From JBIKWM01 sp044356305 (lineage in GTDB: Bacteria > Bacteroidota > Bacteroidia > UBA10329), in the NCBI GenBank assembly GCA_044356305.1, contig JBIKWM010000019.1, positions 1-60,273 on the forward strand: a stretch of 60,273 nucleotides of DNA, read 5' to 3'. The notes under the pieces are model-generated. The model saw nothing but the letters and a program-made list of their open reading frames with translations. It was not told where the DNA came from and ran no database searches. Every line of letters starts with the position of its first letter. Positions within the stretch are counted from its first letter, which is position 1. A program made the translations under genes and the position numbers. This document shows positions 1 through 9,573 of the stretch, piece by piece.

Positions 1-521
1 CCCGTGGTGGCGTTCATGCCCGCCTGGTAGCCGAAGTAGCTGTTGCTCTCGCCCGTGGTGCTGTTGAGCCCGGCCTGGTAGCCTATGTAGTTGTTCTTGC
101 TGCCCGTGGTGTTCTGGTAGCCCGACCTGTTGCCGAAGAAGATGTTGTCCTGCCCGCTCAGGTTGAAACGGCCTGTCTGATAGCCTATGAAGGCGTTGGT
201 GCTGCCATCGGTGGTGGCCATGCCGCTCTGGTGGCCGATGAACAAGTTGCGGATGCCGGTGGTGATGCCGTTGCCCGCCTCCTGACCCAGGAACAGGTTC
301 TGTGTGCCCGTGTTGTGGATCAGCCTTGTGCCGCCTATGCTGATTCCATTGCCCGCGCTCAGATTCAAGCTGCCGACCACATCGAGCTTGGCCGCAGGGG
401 TTGCCGTACCAATGCCCACATTGCCAAGATTAGTATTGCTCAGGTCATTGCCATTTCCGACCCATTGGGCGTTAGCTGTTGCGGCCAGAACTAAGGCACT
501 GGCTGTAAAGAGTCTTTTCAT
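1..521 (-). CDS. Repeat-rich secreted surface protein (N-terminal part)
   Basis: The reading frame starts at an ATG at 521 and runs off the left edge with no stop, so only about 173 residues are visible. It opens with a Sec signal peptide (MKRLFTASALVLAATANAQ). A short non-repetitive stretch with 'NVGIGTATPAAKLDV' follows, then degenerate 14-16-residue units of the form NxFxGYQxGxxxTTG. This pattern is known from Bacteroidetes cell-surface or adhesin-like proteins with YadA-head-like or tail-fibre-like repeats, which often end in a chaperone or sorting domain. The C-terminus is missing here, so that cannot be checked. Function is unknown; surface attachment is an inference. Confidence 0.8.
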   Translation of the reverse strand, partial: MKRLFTASALVLAATANAQWVGNGNDLSNTNLGNVGIGTATPAAKLDVVGSLNLSAGNGISIGGTRLIHNTGTQNLFLGQEAGNGITTGIRNLFIGHQSGMATTDGSTNAFIGYQTGRFNLSGQDNIFFGNRSGYQNTTGSKNNYIGYQAGLNSTTGESNSYFGYQAGMNATT

Positions 522-970
522 CAGATTGAAATTAAAAATCAATGCAATGGTAGTGATTATGAAGTACTCGTTGTGCCATCCGTGCAAGAGGACGTTCTTA
601 ATTCGACCAAAAGCATGCCTTTGGTAGAAACGCTGGATTGAACATGGTCAATACAGCCAAATTCAAATGCGACCGAGCGGCAGTTTCCATGAAGGAGAGG
701 GACCAATTGATCTGGAGTCGGTACGGGTAAAAACAGTTTTAATCAACCTTCTAGCTGATGCTGACCCATTTGCTTTCAGCATAAAAGAGCGATAGCATCA
801 ATCTAGGGTTGAATAAGAATCCCTCGGAATGCACTCGAATCCTGTGCCCGTTCTCACATGGCAGAAGTGACTGCCTGTAGGATATGATTCTCACGGGCCT
901 CTGCCTGAAAAACACTCCTTGAACTCGTCACACTCTTATGTTTGATGCCCGATTAACCGATTGATCATTC
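522..970. other. Intergenic region between divergent genes
   Basis: About 450 bases between the minus-strand surface protein and the plus-strand antiporter. I see no convincing gene. Short frames that enter it from the left are shadows of the repeat protein. The only recognisable signal is the -7-like box near its right end. The divergent arrangement means promoters for both genes should lie here. Confidence 0.5.
937..944 (+). promoter_or_regulatory. Candidate -7 promoter box of the antiporter gene
   Basis: TATGTTTG matches the Bacteroidetes -7 consensus TAnnTTTG exactly and lies 26 bases before the ATG. No well-spaced -33 TTTG/TTG was seen, so only half of the promoter is supported. Confidence 0.4.
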
Positions 971-2422
971 ATGAGCGACACTCATCACCAACATTCTTTG
1001 CCTCCGTTGTGGGCGAGCCTGATTCCATTGGTGGCCCTTATCGGGTTGCTGGTACTCAATGTGCTGCTTTATGGTGATGGTAGCCTTGGCGGGGCTAATC
1101 AGATGGCCCTGTTGTGCGCTGCAGCTGTGGCCGCCATGGTGTCTTTGTTTCATGGCGGCAACTGGGAACGGCTTTTTGAGGGGGCCGTGGCAAGCATAAG
1201 TAGTGCTTTGCCCGCCTTGATCATCCTATTGCTGATAGGAGCCCTAAGCGGTGCCTGGATGCTGAGCGGCATAGTGCCTGCAATGATTTACTACGGTCTA
1301 GGTTTCATGACCCCTGGTGTGTTCCTATTCGCATCGTGCATCGTATGCTGCATCGTGAGTCTGGCCACAGGTAGTTCATGGAGCACAGTGGCCACGGTGG
1401 GTATTGCGCTGTTCGGCATCGGCAAGGCACTGGGTGTGGACGAAGGCATGGTGGCCGGTGCCATTATCAGCGGAGCGTATTTCGGAGATAAGATGTCGCC
1501 CTTGAGCGACACTACCAATCTGGCGCCAGCCATGGCCGGCACCGATCTGGTCACCCACATCCGTCACATGATGTGGACAACCGTACCAAGCATCAGCATT
1601 GCACTTTTAATGTTCCTTCTGCTGGGCCTGACACAGGGCAGCGAGGGCAGCACCGCAGAGATCGAGGATCTGCGTCAGGCCATCGCAGCCACATTCAACA
1701 TTACGCCATGGCTGTTCGTTGTCCCGTTGGCGGTGATTGGCATGATAGTGCGCAAGGTTCCTGCCGTGCCCGCGCTTTTCCTTGGTGCGCTTCTTGGTGG
1801 AATGGCGGCCGTGGCTTTCCAACCTGCGGCCATTGCGCAATTGGCCGATGGACCGGTATCGGCCCGTGGTGCCTACATGGCCGTTATAGATGCCATGACC
1901 ACTGAAACAGCCATTAAGACAAGCAATTCCACTGTAAATGAGCTGCTCACCTCCGGTGGGATGAAAGGGATGCTCGATACCATTTGGCTCATTCTCTGTG
2001 CCATGACATTTGGTGGCATCATGGAGGCATCGGGCATGTTGGAGGCCATCACTGCGCGCATTATCCGCTATGCGCAGAGCACAGGGTCACTTATAGCGAG
2101 CACAGTGGCCAGTTGCATTGTGTTCAACATCACCGCCAGCGACCAGTACCTCGCCATAGTGGTACCTGGCCGCATGTTCGCCAAAGTGTACCGCGACCGC
2201 GGCCTTGCACCCGAAAATCTGAGCCGATGCCTTGAGGACAGCGGCACCGTGACCAGCGCCCTGGTGCCATGGAACACCTGCGGGGCTTACCACGCAGGCA
2301 TTCTCGGGGTGGCCACGGGCACTTACCTGCCATATGCTTTCTTCAATCTTATCAGCCCTTTGATGAGTGCGCTTTTCGGGTTGATGGGATGGAAAATAAA
2401 CCTCTTGGAGAAGAAGGGTTGA
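971..2422 (+). CDS. NhaC-family Na+/H+ antiporter
   Basis: A 483-residue polytopic membrane protein, normal length for the NhaC family, with about eleven hydrophobic segments. The family signature GAYFGDKMSPLSDTTNLAP lies at residues 168-186 and contains the conserved polar residues thought to line the transport path. Family members exchange cytoplasmic Na+ for external H+, or related antiport of organic ions, across the inner membrane. It is followed 56 bases later by TrkH and TrkA, so the three genes look like an ion-homeostasis block. The exact substrate cannot be read from the sequence, because some NhaC homologues exchange malate/lactate. Confidence 0.9.
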   Translation: MSDTHHQHSLPPLWASLIPLVALIGLLVLNVLLYGDGSLGGANQMALLCAAAVAAMVSLFHGGNWERLFEGAVASISSALPALIILLLIGALSGAWMLSGIVPAMIYYGLGFMTPGVFLFASCIVCCIVSLATGSSWSTVATVGIALFGIGKALGVDEGMVAGAIISGAYFGDKMSPLSDTTNLAPAMAGTDLVTHIRHMMWTTVPSISIALLMFLLLGLTQGSEGSTAEIEDLRQAIAATFNITPWLFVVPLAVIGMIVRKVPAVPALFLGALLGGMAAVAFQPAAIAQLADGPVSARGAYMAVIDAMTTETAIKTSNSTVNELLTSGGMKGMLDTIWLILCAMTFGGIMEASGMLEAITARIIRYAQSTGSLIASTVASCIVFNITASDQYLAIVVPGRMFAKVYRDRGLAPENLSRCLEDSGTVTSALVPWNTCGAYHAGILGVATGTYLPYAFFNLISPLMSALFGLMGWKINLLEKKG

Positions 2423-2478
2423 TTCATATCGGATTATTGTATTGAACGACCTTCGCTGCCCCGATAAGGGATAGGACC

Positions 2479-4284
2479 ATGCCCTTTCTTACTCTCCGAA
2501 GGACCCGCTATCTAATAGGCCGTCTCAGACAGCATATTGGGGCATGGTTGCTGACTTGGGACCGTCTGAACACCTTACTGTTGCTGCTTTCCGCAGGTAT
2601 ATCGGTGTACGACTTCGGTTTCCCGAAATCGGCCTATGCCGCAGCCACCATTGGAAGCCTGTTATTCACCATGGCTGTGCTATTGCTCATATCCAAGATG
2701 CTGCGGCTGGCCGGAAGCCTGTTATATCATGGTGGGTCAGGTCATGACAAAGTGAGTCTGCGCGGGCAAGTGATCCTTATTGGCCTGTTGGGTGCACACC
2801 TTTTGTTAGGTGGCCTGCTGCCCGATGTTGTGCTGCGTTGGTGGCCCCACCTTATGTTACTCATCACTGGGCTGGTGCGCCTTTCTCAAGGCAGTTCCAT
2901 CTTAAGTGAGGCGGGTATTGAACCCGCGCTGCTGTTCACCATCAGTTTCGCTGTAATGATTCTTGTTGGCACCGGTCTGCTGCTATTACCCAATTGCACC
3001 TATGGCAGCATCAGCGTGGTCGATGCGCTTTTTATCTCAACAAGCGCTATCTGCGTCACGGGCCTGAGCACGGTCGATGTTGAATTCACCTTCACCCATA
3101 CGGGAAAGCTGGTCTTGCTCATGCTTATTCAGATTGGCGGACTTGGTATCATGACGCTGACGAGCTTCCTCGGGGCTTTTTTCACAGGTGGGTCAGGATT
3201 GAAGCATCGACTGCTAGTGCGTGAGATGATAGCGGGTGACGGCCTGACAGAGGCCATGACACTTCTGCGCAACGTGGTGCTGGTCACATTTATCATTGAG
3301 GCCATCGGTGCAGTATTTATCTACCTCAGCGTGGGGCAGGATGTGGCAACTGATCTGGGTCAGCGGATATGGTTCAGTGTGTTCCATGCCATCTCGGCCT
3401 TCTGCAATGCGGGTTTCAGCACCCTATCGCCTGGCCTTGCCCACCCGGCCCTTAGCCTCAACGCACCGTTCCTGCTGAGCATCAGCGGCCTGATCATCAT
3501 CGGTGGCATAGGATTCCCCATCCTGTTCAACTACGCCACACTTTTTGGCATGGTGGCAAGGTCGCGCTTCAGGTGGCTGATAAAAGGGGTGCCGGTGGTG
3601 CATCATGCCCGCATCATCAACATGCAGACGCGTATTGTACTGGCCACCACCGTTTTCCTGCTCATTTTCGGTACGGTGATGTTTTATATGCTTGAAGGCA
3701 ATGGCCTTTTTATGAATATGGACGTGACACAACATTGGGTTTCGGCCTTTTTCATGTCTGTAAGTCCGCGTACAGCAGGGTTCAACTCTGTGCAACTCAC
3801 CGAGGCCACAGCAGGTAGTGTGGTGGTCATGTACTTCCTGATGTGGGTGGGTGGTTCGCCTGCATCAACTGCTGGCGGTATCAAAACCACCACTTTCGCC
3901 TTGGCCATGAGCAACATTGTCAGCCTAGGCAAGGACAAGCAACGCATCGAACTTTTCGGGCGCGAGCTACCATCGGCCAACGTAAGGCGTGCTTTTGCAG
4001 TGGTCACGCTGTCGGTGGTCTTTATCGGCACCGGTGTGCTCATTCTCTCCATCACAGAGGAAAGTCGCGACCTGGGCACTCTGGTGTTCGAGTGCATCTC
4101 GGCATTCGCAACAGTGGGCCTCACATTGGGCCTCACCCCTACCCTGTCATCAGGTGGCAAACTTGTGGTGATTACGCTCATGTTCCTAGGGCGCGTGGGT
4201 GCTTTCACCGTCATTGCTGGGCTCATTCCTGACCTACGCAACCAGCGCTACCGCTATCCGCAAGAGAACATCATGATAACCTGA
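2479..4284 (+). CDS. trkH: TrkH/KtrB-family potassium uptake channel subunit
   Basis: 601 residues with the four pore loops of the Trk/Ktr superfamily: CVTGL (about 192-196), FCNAGFS (309-315), SPRTAGFNS (429-437) and FATVGLTLG (543-551). The conserved GGSPASTAGGIKTTT lies at 458-472. The N-terminal ~140 residues add extra membrane helices beyond the core, as is usual for Bacteroidetes TrkH. It moves K+ across the inner membrane, gated by the RCK protein encoded three bases downstream (next ATG at 4288), so the two genes are certainly co-transcribed. I cannot separate TrkH from KtrB by sequence alone. Confidence 0.93.
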   Translation: MPFLTLRRTRYLIGRLRQHIGAWLLTWDRLNTLLLLLSAGISVYDFGFPKSAYAAATIGSLLFTMAVLLLISKMLRLAGSLLYHGGSGHDKVSLRGQVILIGLLGAHLLLGGLLPDVVLRWWPHLMLLITGLVRLSQGSSILSEAGIEPALLFTISFAVMILVGTGLLLLPNCTYGSISVVDALFISTSAICVTGLSTVDVEFTFTHTGKLVLLMLIQIGGLGIMTLTSFLGAFFTGGSGLKHRLLVREMIAGDGLTEAMTLLRNVVLVTFIIEAIGAVFIYLSVGQDVATDLGQRIWFSVFHAISAFCNAGFSTLSPGLAHPALSLNAPFLLSISGLIIIGGIGFPILFNYATLFGMVARSRFRWLIKGVPVVHHARIINMQTRIVLATTVFLLIFGTVMFYMLEGNGLFMNMDVTQHWVSAFFMSVSPRTAGFNSVQLTEATAGSVVVMYFLMWVGGSPASTAGGIKTTTFALAMSNIVSLGKDKQRIELFGRELPSANVRRAFAVVTLSVVFIGTGVLILSITEESRDLGTLVFECISAFATVGLTLGLTPTLSSGGKLVVITLMFLGRVGAFTVIAGLIPDLRNQRYRYPQENIMIT

Positions 4285-4287
4285 GAC

Positions 4288-4965
4288 ATGAGCATGTACA
4301 TTGTAATAGGCCTAGGCAATTTCGGTTCAACATTGGCCAGTGAACTTACGGTGCAAGGCAATGAAGTGATGGCCGTGGACCGCACCATGAGCAAGGTTGA
4401 AGCTATAAAGGACCAAGTGACGCACGCCATCTGCATAGATGCAGCCGATCCCGCAGCCCTGCAGTCCTTGCCGGTGAAAGAGGCCGAAGCGGTCATCGTA
4501 TCCATCGGAGAGGATGTGGGTGCCAGTGTCATCATTGCTGCATTGGCAAGGCAGCTAGGCGCTAAACGCTTGCTATGTCGGGCCATAACTGAGATCCATA
4601 ACACCGTGCTCCAGAGCATCGGGGTCGATCTGGTCCTGAGGCCCGAGCAGGAATCGGCTCTGAGGCTTGCAGCCATGATTGATTTGCCCAGTGTATCGCG
4701 GTCCTTCTGGTCAGAAGGTGCGCACTCCATCTGCGAGGTGGCCCTGCCAAACGGGTCAAGCTACGGTAATGTGGGGGCCCTGCGCAAGCAGATAGGAAGA
4801 CTACAGGTCGTAGCCGTGCTACGCCCCGAGGGCACAGCTTTGCACACGGGCAAACACTGCGAAGTGGCAGTGCTGAGCAGGATTACAGATGACACACCCC
4901 TGAGAGCGGGCGATGCTGTGTTGGTAATGGGACTTACCTCTGAGATGAGAAATCTGAGGTTGTGA
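4288..4965 (+). CDS. trkA: TrkA/KtrA-type RCK regulatory subunit of K+ uptake
   Basis: 225 residues: an N-terminal RCK_N Rossmann domain with the nucleotide-binding GLGNFG (residues 8-13) and an acidic residue after strand 2 (D31), then a C-terminal RCK_C domain (about 140-225). A single RCK unit of this length is KtrA-like, not the double-RCK TrkA of enterobacteria. It is a cytoplasmic ring protein that gates the TrkH/KtrB channel in response to bound nucleotide. The start lies three bases after the trkH stop, which indicates translational coupling. Confidence 0.93.
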   Translation: MSMYIVIGLGNFGSTLASELTVQGNEVMAVDRTMSKVEAIKDQVTHAICIDAADPAALQSLPVKEAEAVIVSIGEDVGASVIIAALARQLGAKRLLCRAITEIHNTVLQSIGVDLVLRPEQESALRLAAMIDLPSVSRSFWSEGAHSICEVALPNGSSYGNVGALRKQIGRLQVVAVLRPEGTALHTGKHCEVAVLSRITDDTPLRAGDAVLVMGLTSEMRNLRL

Positions 4966-5013
4966 CAGCAACATCGGGTTTCTCTGGAACGACCAATATG
5001 CTGACAATTATGT

Positions 5014-5040
5014 TCTTTTCTTCTGAATGAAAAGATTCAG
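5014..5040. terminator. Weak hairpin between convergent trkA and siaB-like genes
   Basis: CTGAAT (5023-5028) and ATTCAG (5035-5040) form a six-base stem, and TCTTTTC with GAAAAGA (from 5014) forms an alternative pairing. It lies between two converging genes where a terminator is expected, but the stem is AT-rich and weak. Confidence 0.25.
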
Positions 5041-5078
5041 AAAAACTCAGATCAAAAAGTTATTCCTTGAAATGAATG

Positions 5079-5633
5079 TCACTCCTCGTCCTTGCGAGGC
5101 ACACTCACCCTCAGGCAGAAATAAGAAAGGTCGGGGGTCAGATCGCGGAAATCGTAACTGAGGTTGTTACCAGATTTCTTCTTCATATCCACCAACCCCA
5201 GACCTGCACCTCCTTTAGGTGAGAATTTCACCACGGTCTGCCGCATGATCACTGAGTAGAGATACCTGATCTCGTCTTCGGTAAGGCTATTGATCTTCAG
5301 TAATTTATCCTTAAGGTAATAGGCCTGGCTTGCCTTTATGGCATTGCAGGTTATCACGCTCAGTTCATGAGCATTTTCACTTACGATGAAAACAGGTTGA
5401 CCATCGCGCCCCACATATCCGGCCTCGGTACCATGCAACTGCAGATTCTGCAGTGCCTCAATGGCTATACTGATGATCTTTCTGCGTTTCTGCCTTGCCA
5501 CTCCCCTACTTTCAAGCACCTGTTCAATGGTGGGCAATGAGTCCAACAGCATCTCTTTGTCCACCGCGCCCTCGTGCTCAAACAGCACTGTATCTGTCGC
5601 AACAATGGGAATCCGTTCGGCTATGGTCACCAT
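5079..5633 (-). CDS. SiaB-family (DUF6272) protein kinase
   Basis: The frame is open to 5762, but the ATG at 5633 (MVTIAERIPIV...) gives 184 residues, fits the family and avoids overlap with the upstream phosphatase gene. Family features are an N-terminal Bergerat-like region with 'IISIAIEALQNLQLHG' and a glycine loop 'KGGAGLGLVDMKKKSG', followed by a beta-rich end. SiaB-type proteins phosphorylate a SiaC (DUF1987) partner in a switch opposed by a PP2C/SpoIIE phosphatase. Candidate partners are present: SiaC at 18377-18754 and a SpoIIE phosphatase at 50228-53845. The gene sits 89 bases after the PhoD gene on the same strand and may share its transcript. Confidence 0.85.
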   Translation of the reverse strand: MVTIAERIPIVATDTVLFEHEGAVDKEMLLDSLPTIEQVLESRGVARQKRRKIISIAIEALQNLQLHGTEAGYVGRDGQPVFIVSENAHELSVITCNAIKASQAYYLKDKLLKINSLTEDEIRYLYSVIMRQTVVKFSPKGGAGLGLVDMKKKSGNNLSYDFRDLTPDLSYFCLRVSVPRKDEE

Positions 5634-5722
5634 GGAGGGCAGGACGGATGGATTTTGACCGAGAGGATGAAAGGGAAATGGTCGTTGGTCGATGCCGTTA
5701 GACGCAGGTTGACCGCCAAAGG

Positions 5723-7555
5723 TTACCTCGACCTGATAACACGATGAGAACTCCGTCCCCACTGGCCTTGCAGCACAACAGTGTACATGCCCGGGGCCAA
5801 TGTTGAACCATCGACCGACAGATATTGCACACCGGCCTGCACAGTGCCCAGACGCGCCTTATGCACCTCGCGGCCCGATGCATCGAGCAAACTGAAATTC
5901 ACATCATCGGCCTTGGCCAATCCGAACTGGACCATGAAGCGGTCAACAAAAGGATTGGGTGCCACGCCCACAACAAGCGGAGCGGCCTGAAGCTCTTCTA
6001 CACCAACCGTATGTGGCACAGGAGCCAGCGGAGGATACCCCGAGCCAGTGGCGGCCTCAGTGGCCTGAACAAGGTGATTCTCGCCCTGCAAGGTGTACCA
6101 GCCCTGTTCCCAAGCGGTGGTATGATCTACTGTGAGGATATCAGAAAGATTGTAATAATCGCTTTGGGCACGCTCGGGGGTGAGGTCCAGCATCAGGAAT
6201 CCGTGCGAAGAAAGGTTGGCATACTTGATATGCGGATTGGCCGCCTGTATGATCTGCAGGCCGAAACTGAGCGGCAGCCCAGGCGATGTGACACTGGTCG
6301 TAACGAACTCGACCCCTGCCGAGTTCGCACCTGTGGCCCCGTCATATCCGGCCAATGGCAGGTCGTTGGCCCACGCGGTGTGGATGTCGCCTGTCAGTAC
6401 TACTGCATTGTCAATATTATTGGTTGCCAAGTGCCCGAACAGGCTGTCGCGCTCGGCAGGATAGCCATCCCATTGGTCATTGTTCACCACAATGCCGAAA
6501 ACCTGCAATGGTGCCACCATCACCTGTTGGCCGATCACCTTCCATGTGGCAGTGCTCGTGCTCAGGTTGTCATACAGCCAATGTCGCTGCGGATAGCCGA
6601 GTAACGATCGGGTCTCATCGGCACCGCTGCCCTGCTCCTCGCGGGCGTAGAGACGGGTGTCGAGCAGAATCAGGTCGGCAAGGGTGCCATAGGGCAGCTT
6701 ACGGTATATCCTCTCCGGGTCGTTCGGGTCGGGTTTGCGCACAGGCAACCATTCCTCGTTGGCCTGAATACCGGCAGCCTTTCTATCTGTCCAAGCTCCT
6801 TCAGTTCCTTCGGTATGGTTCTCAGCACCTCCGTTCCACGAGTTGTTTGCAGTCTCATGGTCATCCCAGATATTCACAAATGGATACTGCTGATGTACGG
6901 CCCTTAGATCATCATCGAGCCTGTAGTGCGAATATCTTGTGCGGTAATCGCTCAGCGTAAGTATCTCGTTTTCGGGTTGTTCTGTGCGGCCCTCAATGGA
7001 TGAACTGAAGCCATCGGTGGCGTATTCGTAGATGTAATCGCCAAGGTGCAGCACTGCATCAAAATCATTTCGGGTGGCCAGGTCGCTGTAGGTGTTGAAG
7101 TAGCCATTCTCGTAGCTCGAACAAGATACAACAGCAAAGCGCAGGTGTGTCGGGTCGGTCGGTGCGGTGCATGTACGGCCTATGAGGCTATGTGCCGTGC
7201 CATGGCTGAAATCGTAGTAATACCATGTGCCTGACTGAAGGCCTGTCACATCCACTTTCACGGTCCAGTCGCAGCTGGCATCGGTCTGGGTGGTGCCGCT
7301 GGCCACAACGTTGGCAAACAGCGTATCGGTGGCCATGCGCCAATTGACAGTCTCTGTGCCCTGTGGGTCATCGAGGGTAAGGCGTGTCCAGATGATCACT
7401 GCATCGGACAATGGGTCGCCACTGGCAACACCGTGGTAGAACGGTGCCAATGACGGGTCAAGAGCATTGCGCGTATGGGCCGTATGCGGGGCCTGATCGG
7501 TCTGGGCCACAACCACAGCGGGCAGCAGCAGGGCAATGGTAAGGGAACGGAACAT
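5723..7555 (-). CDS. phoD: Secreted PhoD-family alkaline phosphatase with T9SS sorting tail
   Basis: 610 residues. Signal peptide at 1-17 (ending VVVAQ), a PhoD N-terminal fibronectin-like domain (about 35-130), then the metallophosphatase domain with LGDYIYEY (171-178), WDDHE (230-234) and TGDIH (388-392). These carry the Fe/Ca-binding residues of PhoD enzymes. The last ~85 residues have the type A T9SS layout: APNPF near 530, a beta-sandwich, LAPGMYTVVL and a basic end. It should release phosphate from mono- or diesters outside the cell after export through the type IX system. A promoter-like pair lies just upstream. The substrate range is unknown. Confidence 0.92.
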   Translation of the reverse strand: MFRSLTIALLLPAVVVAQTDQAPHTAHTRNALDPSLAPFYHGVASGDPLSDAVIIWTRLTLDDPQGTETVNWRMATDTLFANVVASGTTQTDASCDWTVKVDVTGLQSGTWYYYDFSHGTAHSLIGRTCTAPTDPTHLRFAVVSCSSYENGYFNTYSDLATRNDFDAVLHLGDYIYEYATDGFSSSIEGRTEQPENEILTLSDYRTRYSHYRLDDDLRAVHQQYPFVNIWDDHETANNSWNGGAENHTEGTEGAWTDRKAAGIQANEEWLPVRKPDPNDPERIYRKLPYGTLADLILLDTRLYAREEQGSGADETRSLLGYPQRHWLYDNLSTSTATWKVIGQQVMVAPLQVFGIVVNNDQWDGYPAERDSLFGHLATNNIDNAVVLTGDIHTAWANDLPLAGYDGATGANSAGVEFVTTSVTSPGLPLSFGLQIIQAANPHIKYANLSSHGFLMLDLTPERAQSDYYNLSDILTVDHTTAWEQGWYTLQGENHLVQATEAATGSGYPPLAPVPHTVGVEELQAAPLVVGVAPNPFVDRFMVQFGLAKADDVNFSLLDASGREVHKARLGTVQAGVQYLSVDGSTLAPGMYTVVLQGQWGRSSHRVIRSR

Positions 7556-7574
7556 GTTGTAAGGGGTGATAGGG

Positions 7575-7606
7575 CAAATGTAGGTCGATTCTACTGCGCT
7601 GGCAAT
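7575..7606 (-). promoter_or_regulatory. Candidate promoter of the PhoD phosphatase gene
   Basis: On the minus strand, ATTG (plus 7603-7606) is followed after 20 bases by TACATTTG (plus 7575-7582). This matches the Bacteroidetes -33/-7 arrangement TTTG-N19-21-TAnnTTTG with one mismatch in the -33 part. The -7 box is 20 bases before the ATG at 7555. Confidence 0.5.
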
Positions 7607-7761
7607 GACGCACTGAACCGTTCAGCTACTCGCAAAAGTCACCAAATGGATGGCTCAATGGAGATTACTCCTCACATTCCAGCGGAGCTGGCAGAACTGA
7701 AGTTCCTCCATCTTACCGCAATAAATCCAGAGCCTTTAATTCCCTCGCAGATCGTATCTGA

Positions 7762-8988
7762 TCAACGGTACTTGATCATCACCGTCTTGCGTACAGGGGT
7801 GTTGGCCCCATTGTCTCTGGCAGGTTCCCAACGCGGCATGGTGCGCACAAGACGCAGGGCATCCTGATCAAGTTCGGGCCTTATGCCCCGCGACAGTTGC
7901 ACATCGCTCACTTTGCCACTAGCATCTATCACAAACGACACATACACATTGCCACCATCACCTGTGGTGTTCTGGAATCCGCGGTTCGACTCTATATACC
8001 GGTACATCTCAAGGTCACCGCCCGGAAACTTGGGTGGCTGCTGCACCTCGTTGAACATGGGTATGCGGCTGCGGTCCTCATCAGACATTGGTGCCTGATT
8101 CACCATCTCGGCCACCGCACTGTTGCGCTTGGCTGCAATGGGTGCGCTCTGTGCCACGGCATCTTTTTCTTTTTTTCGTGATGCCCCCACCCTCTCCTCT
8201 GACTGCACAGCTTTGTGCTCGTCCTCTGCCACAGCACCTGTGGTGGGCTGCACTGCCTGCTGCCTGGGTGCAAATGGACGCTCGGCAGGTGCAGCAGCCT
8301 GCACCTGCGGTTCGCGGGCCGGAATCTTTGCTGGCGCATCCATATTGAGCGATTTCACTATCTCCTCAGCCTTTTTTCGCGTATTGGAAACGCCTTGTGC
8401 GGGATCAGATTGAGCAGTTGCGGTCTGTACATCCTCGGTCACAGCCATGCTCTCTTGCACAGGTTGCAAGTCAGTGGCAGCGGGGGCAGGTTGAATACCC
8501 TTCACATCAAAACTCGGCCGGGTGGTGGTGGGTGGTGCCGCTGGTTCGGGTCTCGAAGCCGGCACAGACCTTTTCTCAGCGGCCATTCCCATGTCATGCA
8601 CATCAGGTTTCAGGCGCGGCAGGTACTGGACCCCGAGCCATGTGACCCCTCCTATCCCCATCAGAATAAGCAACGTGGCGGCCATGCGCAACCACGGGCT
8701 GTCCTCCTCCAATTTGGCATCTGGCTCCACACCGAGCCGCTCTACAAGCAGGTCGTCCACCTCGCGCATGTTGGTATTGAACCTGTCGGACGCCATGCCC
8801 TTAAGACCGGCCAAGGCCTCGGCCGCAAAGGGATCATTGGCAAGCACCTGATCCATGGCCTCCACATCGGCAGCACCAAGTGCACCGGCTGCGTACAAGC
8901 GTATGGCCTCTACGGTCAGGTTGCCGTGCTGGTCGAGCATCGGCCTCTTCCGGCCCTGTGGGTCGGTCATATCGCGTTGCTCAGCCAT
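7762..8988 (-). CDS. Anti-sigma-like membrane protein with C-terminal TonB domain
   Basis: 408 residues. The cytoplasmic N-terminus (about 23-95) resembles Bacteroidetes anti-sigma modules ('LTVEAIRLYAAGALGAADVE'). One transmembrane helix lies at about 100-122, then a Pro/Ala/Gln-rich periplasmic linker (130-310), and a TonB C-terminal domain at about 310-408 (PPKFPGG..., 'YVSFVIDASGKVSDVQL'). The start overlaps the last eight bases of the upstream ECF sigma gene, which indicates coupled translation. The layout suggests one protein that holds the sigma factor and also contacts TonB-dependent receptors. The annotation 'energy transducer TonB' would be equally valid. The dual role is inferred. 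Confidence 0.85.
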   Translation of the reverse strand: MAEQRDMTDPQGRKRPMLDQHGNLTVEAIRLYAAGALGAADVEAMDQVLANDPFAAEALAGLKGMASDRFNTNMREVDDLLVERLGVEPDAKLEEDSPWLRMAATLLILMGIGGVTWLGVQYLPRLKPDVHDMGMAAEKRSVPASRPEPAAPPTTTRPSFDVKGIQPAPAATDLQPVQESMAVTEDVQTATAQSDPAQGVSNTRKKAEEIVKSLNMDAPAKIPAREPQVQAAAPAERPFAPRQQAVQPTTGAVAEDEHKAVQSEERVGASRKKEKDAVAQSAPIAAKRNSAVAEMVNQAPMSDEDRSRIPMFNEVQQPPKFPGGDLEMYRYIESNRGFQNTTGDGGNVYVSFVIDASGKVSDVQLSRGIRPELDQDALRLVRTMPRWEPARDNGANTPVRKTVMIKYR

Positions 8989-9562
8989 TCTTTCTCATCC
9001 AGTTGCCAAGGTTGCGCTTGCCGTTCTGCAGGTAGCTCTTCACCTCCTTCACGGTGTATCCGGTCTCTTGGGCTATCTGTTCGTAGGTCTTCTTATCGAA
9101 ATAGAACATGCGTATGCAGGTACGCTGCTCCACCTTGAGACGCCCGATGGCAGCCTCCAGCCTCTTATCGGTCTCTTCGGCATTTTCGCCATTGAGGTGC
9201 AGTTCGAGGTCGGTTTCCACAATGCGCCTGCCCTCACGCTCGTACTGCTCGCGGTGCGGGGCCACGGCCGTGTCTTTGCGAATGCCCATCAGGCAATGGT
9301 TGCGCGCCACGCTGTAGAGCCATGTCTTGAAATATTCCACATCGTGCTTGCGCAGTTCAAGTAGCACCTTTTCAAATACCTCCATCACGGCATCCTTGGC
9401 GCGTTCCTCGCTACCCAGATGGTTGAGGCACACACCGAACACCAGGTGCGAGTAGCGCTGAAACAGCTCGCCTATGTACTGGTTGTCGTACGAATAGCGG
9501 TAGCGCACCACGAGTTCGCGGTCGCTCAGTGCACTACGTTCATTCGATCTAAGGAACCTCAT
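8981..9562 (-). CDS. ECF-type RNA polymerase sigma factor
   Basis: 193 residues with a region 2 segment (about 25-95, 'TWLYSVARNHCLMGIRKD') and a region 4 helix-turn-helix near 150-185 ('YEQIAQETGYTVKEVKSYL'). This is the size and order of extracytoplasmic-function sigma factors. It directs RNA polymerase to a small regulon. Its partner, the anti-sigma/TonB protein, overlaps its 3' end by eight bases. The leader carries a perfect 16-bp palindrome and a promoter-like sequence. Confidence 0.92.
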   Translation of the reverse strand: MRFLRSNERSALSDRELVVRYRYSYDNQYIGELFQRYSHLVFGVCLNHLGSEERAKDAVMEVFEKVLLELRKHDVEYFKTWLYSVARNHCLMGIRKDTAVAPHREQYEREGRRIVETDLELHLNGENAEETDKRLEAAIGRLKVEQRTCIRMFYFDKKTYEQIAQETGYTVKEVKSYLQNGKRNLGNWMRKNG

Positions 9563-9573
9563 ACCTCGGCCAC

